NCBI GenBank assembly: GCA_018457335.1
Contig: JAGYHI010000048.1
Coordinates: forward strand, 1 to 5,913
Direction: 5' to 3'
DNA from: Candidatus Altimarinota bacterium
GTDB taxonomy: Bacteria; Patescibacteria; JAEDAM01; BD1-5; UBA2023
DNA: 5,913 bases
The notes below the pieces were generated by a model, which searched no databases, was not told the DNA's origin, and saw only the letters and a list, made by a program, of their open reading frames with translations. Shown here piece by piece: positions 4,674 to 5,913 of this stretch (its first letter is position 1; the number at the start of each line of letters is the position of its first letter). The position numbers and the translations under genes were made by a program.

Positions 4674-5913
4674 TTACTCACACTTCTTCACTTCCCTTTT
4701 CTGTGGTAAGGCAATCGGTCATCGCATCATCGGTTTTCCTCCAAAATTTAAAAGTGTGTTTGCTGGATTATTTTCCGGATTTGAGATTTGATTACATCGA
4801 GATACAACTGGTTTTGGCCCGATGTTTTTTTGCGAAGAGGGAGTGAGGATTTTTTTAGTGGGCGATACTATTTTATCTTGCAAATTTTTTCCAAAACCAA
4901 AAGGAAAAAGTGGATTTGCTCATTTAAGTCGCATATTCATTTTTTGGTCTGCCGGCTCTGCTTCTATATCTGCTGGCAGTGTATTGAGAATCGGGATACG
5001 GTAAGTGCTGAGTTGGCGTCGCCAAGTAGGGATATAGGTTTTGATGTTTTCTCCGGGGCAGGTCGTATAGCCGACTTCTCCATGTCCGACAAGTCCATAT
5101 GTGTAGATTTTTTGAAGTATACCACACGATTTTGAGAGGCATTTTTTCCAGCCAGCCACTCGATGTCGGAGCGTGATACCATATTTTTTCGCGACAAAAG
5201 AAATCATATCTTGAAGTGCATATTTTTGTTCGAGATTGAGTTCGACACTTTCATAGTCTCCAAGTACAGAAATTCCTACTGAGTTTTTATTATTGTAAAG
5301 AGCGTGCGCACCGACGACATAATCTCCACCAGCTCTTCCTTCGTAGATTTTTCCATTTTGTCCGATAATATAGTTGTAGCCGATATCTCACCATCATCGT
5401 GATACAGCGTGGTAGCGGTAGACTCCTCGGATCATTTCATCGTCAGAAAGCCCTTTAAATTTTTGAGTCGTGTGATGGATGACGATTTGGTTTTTTTGGC
5501 GAGTTTTTTCGATCGGCCAAAGCAGTCTGTGACCATTTTCAAAATATTTTATACTTTGTGTTTCAGTAGTTTTACCACCGGATTTTTTGACAAGATTTCG
5601 GCGTTTTCGATTGAGCCAGATTTTACTAATCTCTTTTTGCGTTTTATCTTTTGTGATATAGTCCATTTCTTTTTTCCAGTTTTTAGCTTGGTCAGGACTA
5701 TCCGCATAGCGAAGCGTCTCATCTGCTCCCCAGCCAGCTCGCGACACGATAAAAGGATCAGCCTTTGCCGAAAAAGGTTCGAAGACATATTTTGTACCGA
5801 CAGATTTTGTATTCATACTATACAAAATAATTTTGTCAGATTTCAAGGCGATATTTGAGTTTTCGATTTGGAAAGTAATCTTGTCAGAAGCTGGAAAAAA
5901 AGCCGGAAAAGTA
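4674..5913 (-). CDS. N-acetylmuramoyl-L-alanine amidase (Amidase_2/PGRP fold), 5'-truncated by window end
   Basis: The last 412 residues are visible, ending at TAA (4674-4676); the start and any signal peptide lie beyond 5913. Four TGA codons (visible residues 173, 175, 331, 398) are read as Gly. Such enzymes cut the bond between MurNAc and the stem peptide of peptidoglycan outside the membrane. Seen: IVSRAGWGADE (55-65), the usual N-terminal PGRP motif; VIHHTT (144-149), first zinc His; SRGWGDIGYNYIIG (171-184), where both Gly flanking Trp174 are TGA; YEGR (190-193); NSVGISVLGDY (210-220); and GHGEVGYTTCPG (276-287), giving zinc ligands His277 and Cys285 with the family's 8-residue spacing. 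About 88 residues separate Arg58 from the first His, far more than the usual few tens, and include a basic stretch near 101-114. The C-terminal 100 residues are an Asn/Pro/Lys-rich, probably disordered tail. The catalytic set is complete, so the enzyme is probably active. Role in wall turnover, prey/host wall lysis or secretion is open. Confidence 0.93.

Noticed and set aside
4664..5142. Overlapping + and - strand frames of 60-115 codons
   Set aside because: All are out of frame with the amidase C-terminus, which accounts for the region to its TAA at 4674.
5409..5858. 149-codon + strand open frame
   Set aside because: It is antisense to the amidase, which has conserved catalytic motifs on the opposite strand; the + strand product is Phe/Ser-rich with no recognisable domain.
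883..5913. Selenocysteine at the TGA codons
   Set aside because: There are far too many TGA codons in structural and tail positions, with no SECIS-like hairpin following each, and the amidase motif demands Gly.

Overview
The window reads coherently only under a genetic code in which TGA encodes glycine (translation table 25). That code is known from the candidate phyla Absconditabacteria (SR1) and Gracilibacteria (BD1-5), so the DNA very likely comes from one of these small-genome bacteria. With TGA as stop, the main genes break into unexplained fragments. With TGA as Gly, two long reading frames, one small gene and recognisable domains appear. Every stop that can be assigned is TAA or TAG. 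CGA and CGG still stand at positions where arginine is conserved, so the arginine-codon changes reported in some relatives are not seen here.

Layout: 1-267 is intergenic and holds palindromic repeats and a candidate promoter. 268-725 (+) is a tmRNA (ssrA), identified from its acceptor stem, T-arm, CCA end, pseudoknots and a tag reading frame ending in helix 5. A strong terminator follows at 738-768. 883-3057 (-) is a 724-residue polytopic membrane protein with 12 in-frame TGA codons; it resembles the VirB6/TrbL type of secretion-channel protein and ends at a textbook terminator. 3058-3201 is a divergent promoter region. 3202-3465 (+) is an unrecognised 87-residue protein with two TGA glycines. 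3466-3691 and 4238-4673 are filled with dispersed palindromic repeats that flank dcd (3692-4237, -), a dCTP deaminase. 4674 to the window end (-) is the C-terminal 412 residues of a zinc-dependent peptidoglycan amidase (Amidase_2/PGRP fold), whose start lies outside the window.

There is no obvious operon: genes are separated by repeat-rich gaps or transcribed divergently or convergently. The amidase (wall cleavage) and the VirB6-like protein (envelope channel) could both relate to an envelope-spanning machine, but this is inference. The tmRNA and dCTP deaminase are housekeeping functions (ribosome rescue; pyrimidine nucleotide supply). The most notable points are the recoded genes, an unusual tmRNA (458 nt, 26-residue tag that runs through an internal LAA, non-canonical T-loop), a codon-usage break inside the membrane protein, and a nested repeat insertion.
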